Assembly (NCBI RefSeq): GCF_042684365.1
Contig: NZ_JBHULI010000024.1
Span: forward strand, 620,001-684,000
DNA from: Gracilimonas halophila
Lineage (GTDB): Bacteria; Bacteroidota; Rhodothermia; Balneolales; Balneolaceae
Length of the DNA: 64,000 bases
Direction: 5' to 3'
The notes under the pieces were generated by a model, which was not told the DNA's origin, searched no databases, and was given only the letters and a program-made list of their open reading frames with translations. Made by a program: the position numbers and the translations under genes. The first letter of the stretch is position 1; every line of letters begins with the position of its first letter. Below, in pieces: positions 25,457-34,256 of the stretch.

Positions 25457-25990
25457 ATGCGATCTGCACTTTTCATTCTGCTGCTATTATTATCCTCAAC
25501 TGATGTTCTTGCTCAGGAAGCTCAATTTCCGATCATTAAGAATTTTGGAGGAATTTATGAGATCCCTGATTCCGTAGATCCTGAACCGGATATGGAATAC
25601 AATATTGTTATTGACCTTAAAACCTTACAACGCGATAAAGCCAGCCTAAACCCGGGACTGAACAATGTAGCAAGAATGATGAATCTTCACGGATTAGGCG
25701 GAGTGAAAGCCGAAGACCTGAATGTAGCTGTTGTCATACACGGTGGAGCAACAGACCTGGTGATCGACAACGCAGCCTATCAAAAAAGATATGAACTGGA
25801 CAATCCCAATCTTGAATTGATCGATACACTTAAAGAAGCCGGAGTAGAGATCTTTGTTTGCGGGCAGTCTCTAATTGCCAGAGACTATGGTTTTGATGAG
25901 ATCAACCCACAGATCACGAAAGGACTTTCCATGCTTACGGTCTTCACAACCTACATGAATAAGGGATATAAGCCACTGGTGTTTGACTGA
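25457..25990 (+). CDS. Periplasmic DsrE/DsrF-like protein
   Basis: The 177-residue protein has a signal peptide (LFILLLLLSSTDVLAQ). The DsrE-like fold is suggested by NVARMMNLHGLGGV, LNVAVVIHGGATDLVID and LKEAGVEIFVCGQSLIARDYG, where the single Cys lies at the position used for sulfur transfer in related proteins. Sulfur trafficking outside the cytoplasm is an inference; many exported DsrE proteins are uncharacterised. It converges with the HNH gene across an 18-base gap. Confidence 0.85.
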   Translation: MRSALFILLLLLSSTDVLAQEAQFPIIKNFGGIYEIPDSVDPEPDMEYNIVIDLKTLQRDKASLNPGLNNVARMMNLHGLGGVKAEDLNVAVVIHGGATDLVIDNAAYQKRYELDNPNLELIDTLKEAGVEIFVCGQSLIARDYGFDEINPQITKGLSMLTVFTTYMNKGYKPLVFD

Positions 25991-26008
25991 TCGTAAAATT
26001 CCGCCGAT

Positions 26009-26509
26009 CTATGTCATATACAAATAAGGCTTCCAGGGCTCTTGAACCCCGCCATTTGAATCCCTGAAAAAGGTAATGGGGACCGGACGATAGGGTTTAC
26101 TATGAAGCTTCATATTTGCTTCCTTTGGCGTGCGGTTCCCTTTATGAACATTGCACTTATCACAGGCTGTGGTAAGGTTCTCCCAGGTATCCTTTCCGCC
26201 ACGGCTTTTGGGGATGATATGGTCGATGGTCAGATCTGATCTCTTACCACAATATTGGCAAGTGAAATCATCACGCCGCATTACATTCCGGCGGGAAAGA
26301 ACAATTTTAGCATAGGGTACCCGAATATAACTCCTAAGACGGATCACCGATGGAAATTGAAAAGATCTCCTTGTAGTGCGTAATTCTTTCTCAGGATCAT
26401 CATGAAGCAGTTCAGCCTTTTCCAGAAATATCAGCTTCATAGAGCGCTGCACAGAGCAAATACTCAGTGGCTGGTAGTCTTGATTAAGTACTAAAACGTT
26501 CGCATTCAT
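26009..26509 (-). CDS. HNH endonuclease-family protein
   Basis: The 166-residue protein has the HNH core at about residues 83-128: zinc ligands in CQYCGKRS, catalytic DHIIPKSRGG, WENLTTACDKCNVHKGNRTP. The N-terminus MNANVLVLNQDYQPLSICS is typical of a widespread chromosomal HNH family found without restriction partners. It probably cuts DNA, but its biological role is unknown. No methyltransferase or phage gene is near, so it is unlikely to be a restriction enzyme. Confidence 0.9.
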   Translation of the reverse strand: MNANVLVLNQDYQPLSICSVQRSMKLIFLEKAELLHDDPEKELRTTRRSFQFPSVIRLRSYIRVPYAKIVLSRRNVMRRDDFTCQYCGKRSDLTIDHIIPKSRGGKDTWENLTTACDKCNVHKGNRTPKEANMKLHSKPYRPVPITFFRDSNGGVQEPWKPYLYMT

Positions 26510-26585
26510 AATGTACCTAAATTAATTTCTGTTGATGATATCTCAAAGTTCTTCTTAACTAAGAATGCAGTTCATGAAAATAAAA

Positions 26586-26626
26586 AAGGCGTTCCACACA
26601 TGAACAAGCTATGTGTGGAACGCCTT
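26586..26626 (-). terminator. Rho-independent terminator of the PiT-like permease gene
   Basis: A perfect 16-bp inverted repeat (aaggcgttccacacat and its complement) has a 9-nt loop. The A-run at 26582-26587 gives a minus-strand T-run. It lies 45 bases after the permease stop. Confidence 0.92.
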
Positions 26627-26670
26627 AGTATGGGGTATTTACTTTTAAATATCAACAGCCAATGCTATTG

Positions 26671-27801
26671 CTATCCTATTCCCACCATTTGTAACAATTC
26701 ATTTCGGACATCTTCATTTATTGAGATCGCCAATATTATGGATACCACCAATCCGATAAGGGCATAACTCAGATCTTTAAAGACCATTGAGAATACCTTA
26801 CCCATAGGCCGGCCCTTTTCTTTGCCATCCATAATGCTCATCCCGATCTCACGTCCCGCCAATAATCCGAGAAATACCCAGGTGGTACTCATAGGTACCG
26901 TACTTACCGTAAGCTTGTAAACCAAGAGTATGGCATAAACAAAATCAATAATGGTAGCCGACCGCACATCTGTTACTCTTGATTTCTCCGTTACGATCTC
27001 TTGTATCTTATCTCCCCTTAAATAGAATAGAAGGCCTAAGCCAAAGAAGATAAACAGTGCAAAACCGAGGAATTGGGTAAAATCAAGGGATCTGGGAAGA
27101 TAAACGGCAATATTCGCTGCATCCTGCATAACCCATACTGCCCATAAGGTTCCGGATATGATCCACTGAGTTGGCAACCAAAGTTTATGCGGTTCTCCTT
27201 TGAATCTCTTTTCAAGTGTATTGGTAACGATCAGCCAAACTACCAATCCGGCGATCAAAGCCAAGCCATATCCCTGTAAACTCTTACCAAGTACGGAAGT
27301 GATCCCCTCTGCAGAAGTAGCAAAACAGCTCAACAACAGGAAGGTAGTTGAAACCGGCATCCTCATTCGGGTCAATATCAAAAGAAAGACCGGAGCCGCC
27401 ACTTGCAGGAATGAAAAATCAGTAGGTGCTTCAGCGAAGCCTTTTGATGTTAAGCGCTGATAGGTTACATCTCCATCATAAATATAGAAACTGGCTGATA
27501 CCGTAATCAGGAAGATCCCGCCTATCCAGAGCCATAACACCCACCACTTTTTATCCATATTGGAGGCAAGGAATGTACCAATTGTTTGGATACTGTCGTT
27601 AGCAATGGCGGAATATCCTGCAAACACAAAACCTACCCACATGGCAAGTTCTGCATAAGGAAATACAACTCCGGCAATGAAAAAGAAAAGACCGATCAAA
27701 CCGATAAAAACTCGTTCCTGTCTTATGACATCATAAAAACCGGTTGGAATAAAATTTTCTATCGGACTCGGACTGTTTTGATTTGATTGTTGATCTGACA
27801 T
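26671..27801 (-). CDS. PiT-like inorganic anion permease (phosphate transporter-related)
   Basis: The 376-residue integral membrane protein has about ten hydrophobic helices and the inverted duplication of the PiT family. The first half has GYSAIANDSIQTIGTFLASN and MPVSTTFLLLSCFA. The second half has WVMQDAANIAVYLPRSL and VPMSTTWVFLGLLAGREIG. PVSTT and the Asn-Asp/Gln-Asp signatures are those of PiT Na+ or H+/phosphate symporters, but NDSIQT and QDAAN differ from the usual NDxANA, so the transported ion is uncertain. It is monocistronic with a strong terminator. Confidence 0.8.
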   Translation of the reverse strand: MSDQQSNQNSPSPIENFIPTGFYDVIRQERVFIGLIGLFFFIAGVVFPYAELAMWVGFVFAGYSAIANDSIQTIGTFLASNMDKKWWVLWLWIGGIFLITVSASFYIYDGDVTYQRLTSKGFAEAPTDFSFLQVAAPVFLLILTRMRMPVSTTFLLLSCFATSAEGITSVLGKSLQGYGLALIAGLVVWLIVTNTLEKRFKGEPHKLWLPTQWIISGTLWAVWVMQDAANIAVYLPRSLDFTQFLGFALFIFFGLGLLFYLRGDKIQEIVTEKSRVTDVRSATIIDFVYAILLVYKLTVSTVPMSTTWVFLGLLAGREIGMSIMDGKEKGRPMGKVFSMVFKDLSYALIGLVVSIILAISINEDVRNELLQMVGIG

Positions 27802-27996
27802 TAATCTAGTATGTGTGCTGATTTACAGCCAAGGGTAAAGATCATATGTTAAGACAGTGTTATGAGATGCCAAAGATTCAGATACTTAACAATTAGATAA
27901 TACAGATTTGCAATACGTGGGTTAAATATCAGCTTCTGTTCTACAAATTTTAACCCAATTCAAATAAAAACTGCAATAGTTTTCCATATTCTTTTT

Positions 27997-28004
27997 TAAC
28001 TTTG
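27997..28004 (+). promoter_or_regulatory. Possible Bacteroidota -7 promoter element for glutamate dehydrogenase
   Basis: TAACTTTG matches the TAnnTTTG consensus for the -7 box of the Bacteroidota housekeeping sigma factor and lies about 50 bases before the start codon. No good -33 TTTG is present at standard spacing, so confidence is low. Confidence 0.35.
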
Positions 28005-28054
28005 TAACCGCTTTTTTAGAGCGACAAAGCAAATGTTTCATCCAAATACAGACG

Positions 28055-29359
28055 ATGTCAAAAAAAGACTCTATTTCCAGTGGCTATTATAAAGAGCCAG
28101 TTCCACATATTGCACACGATTCTCCTTTTGCTTCTATGATGGAGCGTTTTCGGTTTGCAGCCGAAATCCTTGATCTGGACGAAGGTGTATTCAAATATCT
28201 TTCCAGCCCCGAAAAAGTTGTTATGGTTTCTATACCTGTAACCATGGACGATGGGCGGATCGAAGTTTTTGACGGATATCGCGTGATCCACAACAGTATT
28301 TTAGGTCCTTCCAAAGGTGGAATTCGTTATTCCGATGATGTGACTATTGACGAAGTGAAGGCACTGGCGGCATGGATGACCTGGAAATGTGCGGTCGTCA
28401 ATGTTCCTTTCGGTGGGGCAAAAGGCGGTGTCAGGGTCAACCCAAAACTCCTTTCGCAATCAGAATTAGAGCGATTGACTCGACGTTACACAGCTAATAT
28501 GCTTGATGTTTTCGGCCCCGACCGTGATATACCTGCACCTGATATGAACACCAATGAGCAGACCATGGCTTGGATCATGGATACCTACAGCATGAAGCAG
28601 AAGAAAACTGAAACAGCTGTGGTAACCGGAAAACCGATCATATTGGGAGGTTCAAAAGGACGGAAAGAAGCAACCGGGCGAGGTGTTGTAACTACAACTC
28701 TTGCAGCACTTGGTAAGCTGAGAATTTCTCCGAGTAATACTTCTGTAGTAGTTCAGGGATTTGGTAATGTAGGGTCCGTTTCTGCACAGTTGATGTACGA
28801 GCAAGGTGCTAAGGTCATTGCTATAAGTGATATCAGCGGCGGATATTATAATAAGGAAGGAATCGATATTTCGGAAGCTATTCACTACACGCAAACCCAT
28901 GATAATACCCTTGAGGGTTTTGAGGGAGCTGAAAAGATATCCAACAATGAACTTCTCGAACTGGAATGTGATGTCCTTATCCCCGCCGCCAAGGAAGATC
29001 AGATCAACAAAGACAACGCTCCTAAGATCAATGCAAAGATCATTGCTGAAGGAGCTAATGGACCTGTGACAGCCAATGCCGATAAGATCCTTGAAGAAAA
29101 GGGTATCATGGTGATCCCTGATATTCTGGCTAACGCCGGTGGTGTTACCGTTTCCTATTTTGAATGGGTGCAGGATCGACACGGGTATTTCTGGACAGAA
29201 GAACGCGTGAACCGGCGTCTTAACCGCATGATGAGAGAGTCTTTCGATAACTTGTTTATGGTAAGTGAAAAGTATAGTATTACCCTTCGTCAGGCAGCTT
29301 ATGTGTATGCTATCGATCGTGTGGCCACAACGCTGAAATTGCGTGGTATATATGCTTAA
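28055..29359 (+). CDS. Glutamate dehydrogenase (Glu/Leu/Phe/Val dehydrogenase family)
   Basis: The 434-residue protein interconverts glutamate and 2-oxoglutarate plus ammonia. The substrate domain shows GPSKGGIRYSDDVTIDEVKA, MTWKCAVVNVPFGGAKGGVR (catalytic Lys123 in GGAKGG) and PAPDMNTNEQTMAW. The Rossmann domain shows VVVQGFGNVG (231-240), with Asp at the end of the next strand (AISDISGG), which favours NAD over NADP. The C-terminal NANADK-like segment (GANGPVTANADKIL) and NAGGVTVSYFEWVQ are typical. A small HATPase gene follows after 3 bases. Confidence 0.95.
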   Translation: MSKKDSISSGYYKEPVPHIAHDSPFASMMERFRFAAEILDLDEGVFKYLSSPEKVVMVSIPVTMDDGRIEVFDGYRVIHNSILGPSKGGIRYSDDVTIDEVKALAAWMTWKCAVVNVPFGGAKGGVRVNPKLLSQSELERLTRRYTANMLDVFGPDRDIPAPDMNTNEQTMAWIMDTYSMKQKKTETAVVTGKPIILGGSKGRKEATGRGVVTTTLAALGKLRISPSNTSVVVQGFGNVGSVSAQLMYEQGAKVIAISDISGGYYNKEGIDISEAIHYTQTHDNTLEGFEGAEKISNNELLELECDVLIPAAKEDQINKDNAPKINAKIIAEGANGPVTANADKILEEKGIMVIPDILANAGGVTVSYFEWVQDRHGYFWTEERVNRRLNRMMRESFDNLFMVSEKYSITLRQAAYVYAIDRVATTLKLRGIYA

Positions 29360-29362
29360 AGA

Positions 29363-29770
29363 ATGAAATTATTACAGACACTTACCCTGAAATCTTCCTA
29401 TGAGGAAGTTGAAAAAGTAGAAGGACTCCTAAACGATCTGCAAAGTGAGCTTGGGTTCAGTGATGAATTCTATGCCCGCCTTATGCTTGCTGTTTCTGAA
29501 GCTGCTACCAATGGTATCGTTCACGGTAATCAACTGGATGAAACCAAATCGGTAAAGATCTCTGCGTTTCAGGATGGGGATCTTCTGATCTTCGAGACCA
29601 GTGATGAAGGAGATGGCTTTGACCCTGAAAAGCTGCCCGATCCTCTCGCCGATGAAAACCTTTTGAAAACAAGCGGTCGAGGTGTCTTTCTCATGGAAGA
29701 ATATGCTGATGCAGTAGAGTTTTCAGATGGTGGGACCACGCTCAGTTTAAAGTTCAATCTGGTCGGATAA
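29363..29770 (+). CDS. RsbW/SpoIIAB-like ATP-binding anti-sigma-type kinase
   Basis: The 135-residue single-domain GHKL ATPase has an N-box (SEAATNGIVHGN), a G1 box (DEGDGFDP) and a G2 box (TSGRGVFLMEEYAD). There is no dimerisation or receiver domain. Stand-alone proteins of this type are serine kinases that bind a partner-switch antagonist (SpoIIAA/RsbV) or a sigma factor. No STAS antagonist or PP2C phosphatase is adjacent. The 3-base gap to glutamate dehydrogenase implies co-transcription, though a functional link is unproven. Confidence 0.88.
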   Translation: MKLLQTLTLKSSYEEVEKVEGLLNDLQSELGFSDEFYARLMLAVSEAATNGIVHGNQLDETKSVKISAFQDGDLLIFETSDEGDGFDPEKLPDPLADENLLKTSGRGVFLMEEYADAVEFSDGGTTLSLKFNLVG

Positions 29771-29800
29771 TTTAAACCGGGTTCAGAAAATTTCTTCTTT

Positions 29801-31153
29801 TTACTCCACTCTTGAAAACAACCTGCCACTTAATCTTAGTAACTCAGTTTCGGCAGTTTTGGCTACGATCTGTGCTTCTATCAAACGGTTTTCGGCATTC
29901 AGTAAACTTTGTTGTGCCTCCCGAAGCTCAATGGAACTTATGGTTCCCAACTCAAACCGTTCTAAAGCTATATCAACAGTTTCTTTATTGATCTCCAGGT
30001 TTTCTTCTTCCAGTTCGATGAGGGAAAGAGCATCAGAATACTGCGCGTAGATCTGACTTATCTGGGCTATAACACGGAGTTGAAGATCCTGTCTTCGCAG
30101 TTCCTCATTCTTCAAGGCAATTTGAGCATTCTCGGTGCGCCGGCTTTTATTAAATCCATCAAACAGATTAATACGGGCTGTGATCCCATATTGAAACCCA
30201 TCCGTTTCTGAAAATTCGGAAAACCCAACACTGGCTTCTGTTCTGGAGTATCCGTAACCACCGGAAACATCTATCTGAGGCATCCATTCTCCCCTGATCT
30301 CACGTATTTCTGAACGTGCCACTTGCTCATTCAATCGGGCAATATTAAGCTCCTGGTTTTGATCAACCGCATCCTCAATAAGATCTTCAAGAACCAAACT
30401 ATCCGCCAGGACTATCTCCGGTTGTACTGAAAAATCTATGGATCGATCTTCACCCAAAACAGAAGTTAACAATACCTTAAGCTGTTTTAAAGAGCTTTTA
30501 GACCGAATCAAAGCAGCTCGGTCAGTATTTAAATCTGCACGAGCCAGAAGGAGTTCATATTGTGATCCCGAACCTAATTCCTCCTTGGTCTCGGCTATCC
30601 GAATACGCTCCTGTGAGATCTCTACGGTATTTTCTAAAACCTGGGCAGCCTTTTGTTGTCCTGTGATCTCATAATAACCGCTGATGATGTCTGCCAAAAC
30701 CAGTTCAATCTGATTTCTCGCCTCCGCTTCACTGATATCCAGTTCAGCACTGAGTCGATCAAGGGTAGCAAACATGGTTAGTCCATCAAAAATGGTCCAG
30801 GTAGCATTTAAACCATAGTCATAAACCGTGGTTTTTGCATTTTGATCATTACGGTCTGCAATGTTGGGATTTCCATATACAGTCACATTATCCTGAATCC
30901 GTTGATTGATAGAACCGTCTGCAGATATTACAGGAAGAAAACCTGCATTACCCACTGACTTATTATTTTCGGAGATCCGTATTTCATTTTCTGCGATCCG
31001 GATCGAAAAGTTCTTCTCCAGCCCAATTCTGATAGCCTCTTCTAACTGAAGTGTTGACTGAGCCGACACATTCCCACATAAAACACCAAACAGAATTACG
31101 GTGAAAAAGGGTTTTAGCACGTATCTCAAGCTATATTTGCGTGATCTAAGCAT
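29801..31153 (-). CDS. TolC-family outer membrane efflux protein
   Basis: The 450-residue protein has a signal peptide (LFGVLCGNVSAQ). It has the two-fold repeated TolC pattern: LQLEEAIRIGLEKNFSIRIA near the N-terminus and a second half with LIEDAVDQNQELNIARLNEQ, then ALERFELGTISSIELREAQQ and ETELLRLSGRLF. It forms the outer-membrane duct of the RND pump encoded immediately upstream and overlaps the permease gene by 8 bases. Order is adaptor, permease, TolC, the classical complete tripartite operon. Confidence 0.95.
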   Translation of the reverse strand: MLRSRKYSLRYVLKPFFTVILFGVLCGNVSAQSTLQLEEAIRIGLEKNFSIRIAENEIRISENNKSVGNAGFLPVISADGSINQRIQDNVTVYGNPNIADRNDQNAKTTVYDYGLNATWTIFDGLTMFATLDRLSAELDISEAEARNQIELVLADIISGYYEITGQQKAAQVLENTVEISQERIRIAETKEELGSGSQYELLLARADLNTDRAALIRSKSSLKQLKVLLTSVLGEDRSIDFSVQPEIVLADSLVLEDLIEDAVDQNQELNIARLNEQVARSEIREIRGEWMPQIDVSGGYGYSRTEASVGFSEFSETDGFQYGITARINLFDGFNKSRRTENAQIALKNEELRRQDLQLRVIAQISQIYAQYSDALSLIELEEENLEINKETVDIALERFELGTISSIELREAQQSLLNAENRLIEAQIVAKTAETELLRLSGRLFSRVE

Positions 31154-34100
31154 TGACTTCTGTAGTTTCTAAATTCTCGTATTTTCTAAATGTCTCTTCA
31201 TCTATCGCTCCTTTCTCAGAACGTTCCGCCGATATATAGTTATACAGTGCCGGAATCACATAGAGTGTTAGGACACTAGCGAATATCAATCCGCCGATGA
31301 TGGCAATTCCCATCGACTTACGGCTTTCGGCACCTGCTCCAAGTGCAAGTGCGATCGGCAGGATTCCCAGGACCGTAGAAAAGCTGGTCATCAGTATCGG
31401 ACGAAAACGTGCAACTGCTGCATCTTTTATAGCTTCCAGGTTTGAAAGTCCCTGTACCTGTCTTTGGTTTGCAAATTCTACGATCAGAATCCCGTTCTTG
31501 GTTACCAAACCTATCAACATCACCATACCGATCTGACTAAATATGTTAAGCGTTTGATTGAAATACCATAGCGTCAGCAGTGCTCCGGTTAAGGCAAGTG
31601 GTACGGTAAACATGATCACAAGCGGGTCCCTGAAACTTTCGAACTGAGCTGCAAGCACCAAATACACCAGCAGCAGTGCCAGTAGAAATACGTAGATCAA
31701 ACTGGAAGAACTTTCCACAAAGTCCCTCGAAGGCCCCGATAATGAGGTAGTATAAGAATCGTCAAGTACTTCGGCTGCAATAGCATCCATTGCTTCAATC
31801 CCGTCACCAATGGTTCTTCCCGGAGCCAAACTTGCTGAGACTGTGGCTGAGGCATAACGGTTAAAACGATACAATTGCGGAGGGCTGCTCTGCTCGGTCA
31901 GCGTTACCAGGTTATCCAACTGTATGATCTCCCCCTCATTATTCCTGACATATAAACTTTTCAGATCTATAGGTGCATCTCGATCTTCACGAGACATCTG
32001 TCCTATTACCTGATACTGCTTTCCTTCTCTTAAAAAGAAACCAAATCGCTGTCCGCTATAGGCTAGCTGCAAAGTCTCTGCTATATCACGTGTTGAAACA
32101 CCCAGGTTTTGTGCTCTGTCACGATCAATTTTGATCTCTACCTCAGGTTTACTGAATTTCAGGTCCACATCCACAAAGGCGAAGGTGGGATCTTGCCTGG
32201 CTTGTTCGAGAAAAGAGGGTATCACCTCTTTGAGTTTATCGATCGTGTTGGCCTGAAGAACATATTGTACCGGCTGGCCTCCTCTTCCTCCACCAATACT
32301 CTGTTCCTGAGCAATAAATGTTCGCGCTCCGCTTAGGTCCTGAACCTTGGTGGACAGATCGTTATATATCTCTTGCTGGCTACGCTCTCTTTCCTCAGCA
32401 TCCGTCAAAATAATTCGTCCAAAGCCTGAGTTCACTGAACTTGCCGCTCCAAATCCGGGAGAAGTAACCGTGATCAATCCTTCTGTTTCAGGTACTTCAT
32501 CCAATATAAAATTGGTAAGCTGATCCATGTACCGGTCCATGTACTCGAAGGTAGCTCCTTCCGGTGCTGTTGAACTAACGATGAGTCTTCCCCTATCTTC
32601 GAGGGGTGCCAGTTCCTGTTGTAAATTTGAGTATAGCAGCCATATGCCACCCAAACAAACAACGATAACCACCCAAGCCATCCATTTATTGGCCATAAAG
32701 GTTTCCAGACTGTTCTTATATTTTTGATTAAGAAGGGCATAGAAAGGCTCCGTTTTTTTATAGAACCAGCTATGCTTGGAATCTGATTTTAAGATCTTTG
32801 TAGAGAGCATCGGTATAAGTGTGAGCGCTACGAAGGAGGAGATAATAATAGCTCCAGCCATCACAATACCGAATTCGAGAAACAACCTTCCGGTCAATCC
32901 GCCTAAGAATAAAATGGGGGTAAAAACAGAAACCAATGCCAATGATGTAGCTACCACGGCAAAGAAAATTTCCCGTGAGCCTAAGATCCCTGCTTCTATC
33001 ACATTCATGCCAGACTCTATCTTGGCATAGATGTTCTCCAGCACTACAATCGCATCATCCACCACCAGCCCGATGGCAAGTACGATAGCAAGCAATGTTA
33101 GCACATTGATAGAGAAGCCGGCAACATACATCACAAAGAAGGCCCCGATCAATGCAATTGGTATTACAATGATAGGAATAATAGTTGTACGGATATCTCT
33201 CAGAAATAAGAAAATGATAAGCACTACTAAAGAAAGCGCCAGGAAGATAGTTTGCTGCACTTCGCTGATAGAAGCACGTACGTATTCCGTGGTATCGAAG
33301 CCGACAGCCGTTTGAATATCCTCGGGAAGATCTTTTTTGATCTGTTCTACACGGTTGTAAAATTCATCGGCGATCTCGATCTGATTGGCACCAGGCTGAG
33401 GTACAATTACCACCCCCACCATGGGTACACCATTCCTTTTAAGGATAGTACGTTCATTTGCAGCACCAAGCTCAGCCCTTCCGATATCCCGAAAGCGGAT
33501 CACGTTTCCGTTATCTTCACTGATGATCAGGTTATTAAATTCTTCAGGCTCATATAATCGCCCCTGGGTCCGAACTGTAAGCTCAGTCATATCTCCTTCA
33601 ATACGGCCTGAGGGAAGCTCCACATTTTCTTGCTGCAGCGCTTGCTGAACATCAAGCGGAGTAAGACGATAAGCCGCTAAACGCAACGGGTCCATCCATA
33701 AACGCATGGAATATTCCTTCTCACCCCAGATCTGTACACTACTTACACCCGGTATGGTCTGTACACGTTCTTTAAAATCATTGAAAGCCACATCAGAGAG
33801 ATCCAGTAGATTTCTTTTGTCACTTCGGACATTTAAAAAAACTATGGGACTTGCATCGGCATCGGCTTTGGATACTACGGGCGGATCAGCATCGGGAGGT
33901 AAATTCCGTACAGCTCTTGAGACCCGTGATTGAACATCATTGGCTGCATCGTTCAGATCAATTTCCAGCTCAAATTCTACCGTAATCGTGCTTCGACCTT
34001 CGCGGCTGGTGGAAGTCATAGTACGAATTCCGGCAATTCCATTGATCTCTTCTTCCAGCGGCTCGGTGATCTGTGATTCTATAACCTCCGCATTGGCTCC

Positions 34101-34256
34101 TGTATAAGAAGTACTTACCGTTACAATAGGTGGTTCAGTTGCCGGATATTCCCGAATGCCGAGGAAGGTGAATGCCACGATCCCGAGGATCAAAATGACC
34201 AGCGACATTACAGTTGCTAAAACCGGGCGGCGTATACTCAGTGACGATAAACTCAT
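31146..34256 (-). CDS. RND-family efflux permease (AcrB/MexB-like, HAE-1)
   Basis: The 1036-residue inner-membrane antiporter starts LSIRRPVLATVMSLVILILG. Helix 4 carries the proton-relay Asp pair in GLVVDDAIVVLENIYA. The twelve-helix, two-large-loop repeat is complete (second half: VFLLALLLVYLVLAAQFESF and GLVTKNGILIVEFANQ). It should export hydrophobic compounds using the proton gradient. It sits between its adaptor (4-base overlap) and TolC genes. The particular drug spectrum cannot be inferred. Confidence 0.96.
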   Translation of the reverse strand: MSLSSLSIRRPVLATVMSLVILILGIVAFTFLGIREYPATEPPIVTVSTSYTGANAEVIESQITEPLEEEINGIAGIRTMTSTSREGRSTITVEFELEIDLNDAANDVQSRVSRAVRNLPPDADPPVVSKADADASPIVFLNVRSDKRNLLDLSDVAFNDFKERVQTIPGVSSVQIWGEKEYSMRLWMDPLRLAAYRLTPLDVQQALQQENVELPSGRIEGDMTELTVRTQGRLYEPEEFNNLIISEDNGNVIRFRDIGRAELGAANERTILKRNGVPMVGVVIVPQPGANQIEIADEFYNRVEQIKKDLPEDIQTAVGFDTTEYVRASISEVQQTIFLALSLVVLIIFLFLRDIRTTIIPIIVIPIALIGAFFVMYVAGFSINVLTLLAIVLAIGLVVDDAIVVLENIYAKIESGMNVIEAGILGSREIFFAVVATSLALVSVFTPILFLGGLTGRLFLEFGIVMAGAIIISSFVALTLIPMLSTKILKSDSKHSWFYKKTEPFYALLNQKYKNSLETFMANKWMAWVVIVVCLGGIWLLYSNLQQELAPLEDRGRLIVSSTAPEGATFEYMDRYMDQLTNFILDEVPETEGLITVTSPGFGAASSVNSGFGRIILTDAEERERSQQEIYNDLSTKVQDLSGARTFIAQEQSIGGGRGGQPVQYVLQANTIDKLKEVIPSFLEQARQDPTFAFVDVDLKFSKPEVEIKIDRDRAQNLGVSTRDIAETLQLAYSGQRFGFFLREGKQYQVIGQMSREDRDAPIDLKSLYVRNNEGEIIQLDNLVTLTEQSSPPQLYRFNRYASATVSASLAPGRTIGDGIEAMDAIAAEVLDDSYTTSLSGPSRDFVESSSSLIYVFLLALLLVYLVLAAQFESFRDPLVIMFTVPLALTGALLTLWYFNQTLNIFSQIGMVMLIGLVTKNGILIVEFANQRQVQGLSNLEAIKDAAVARFRPILMTSFSTVLGILPIALALGAGAESRKSMGIAIIGGLIFASVLTLYVIPALYNYISAERSEKGAIDEETFRKYENLETTEVNA

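Noticed and set aside
26009..26509. HNH gene as part of a restriction or phage-defence system
   Set aside because: No methyltransferase, ATPase or toxin gene is adjacent, and the N-terminus matches a common stand-alone chromosomal HNH family.
28652..29182. 176-codon open frame on the minus strand inside glutamate dehydrogenase
   Set aside because: It is antisense to a strongly conserved gene in full, with no ribosome site and no recognisable domain; it is a frame shadow.
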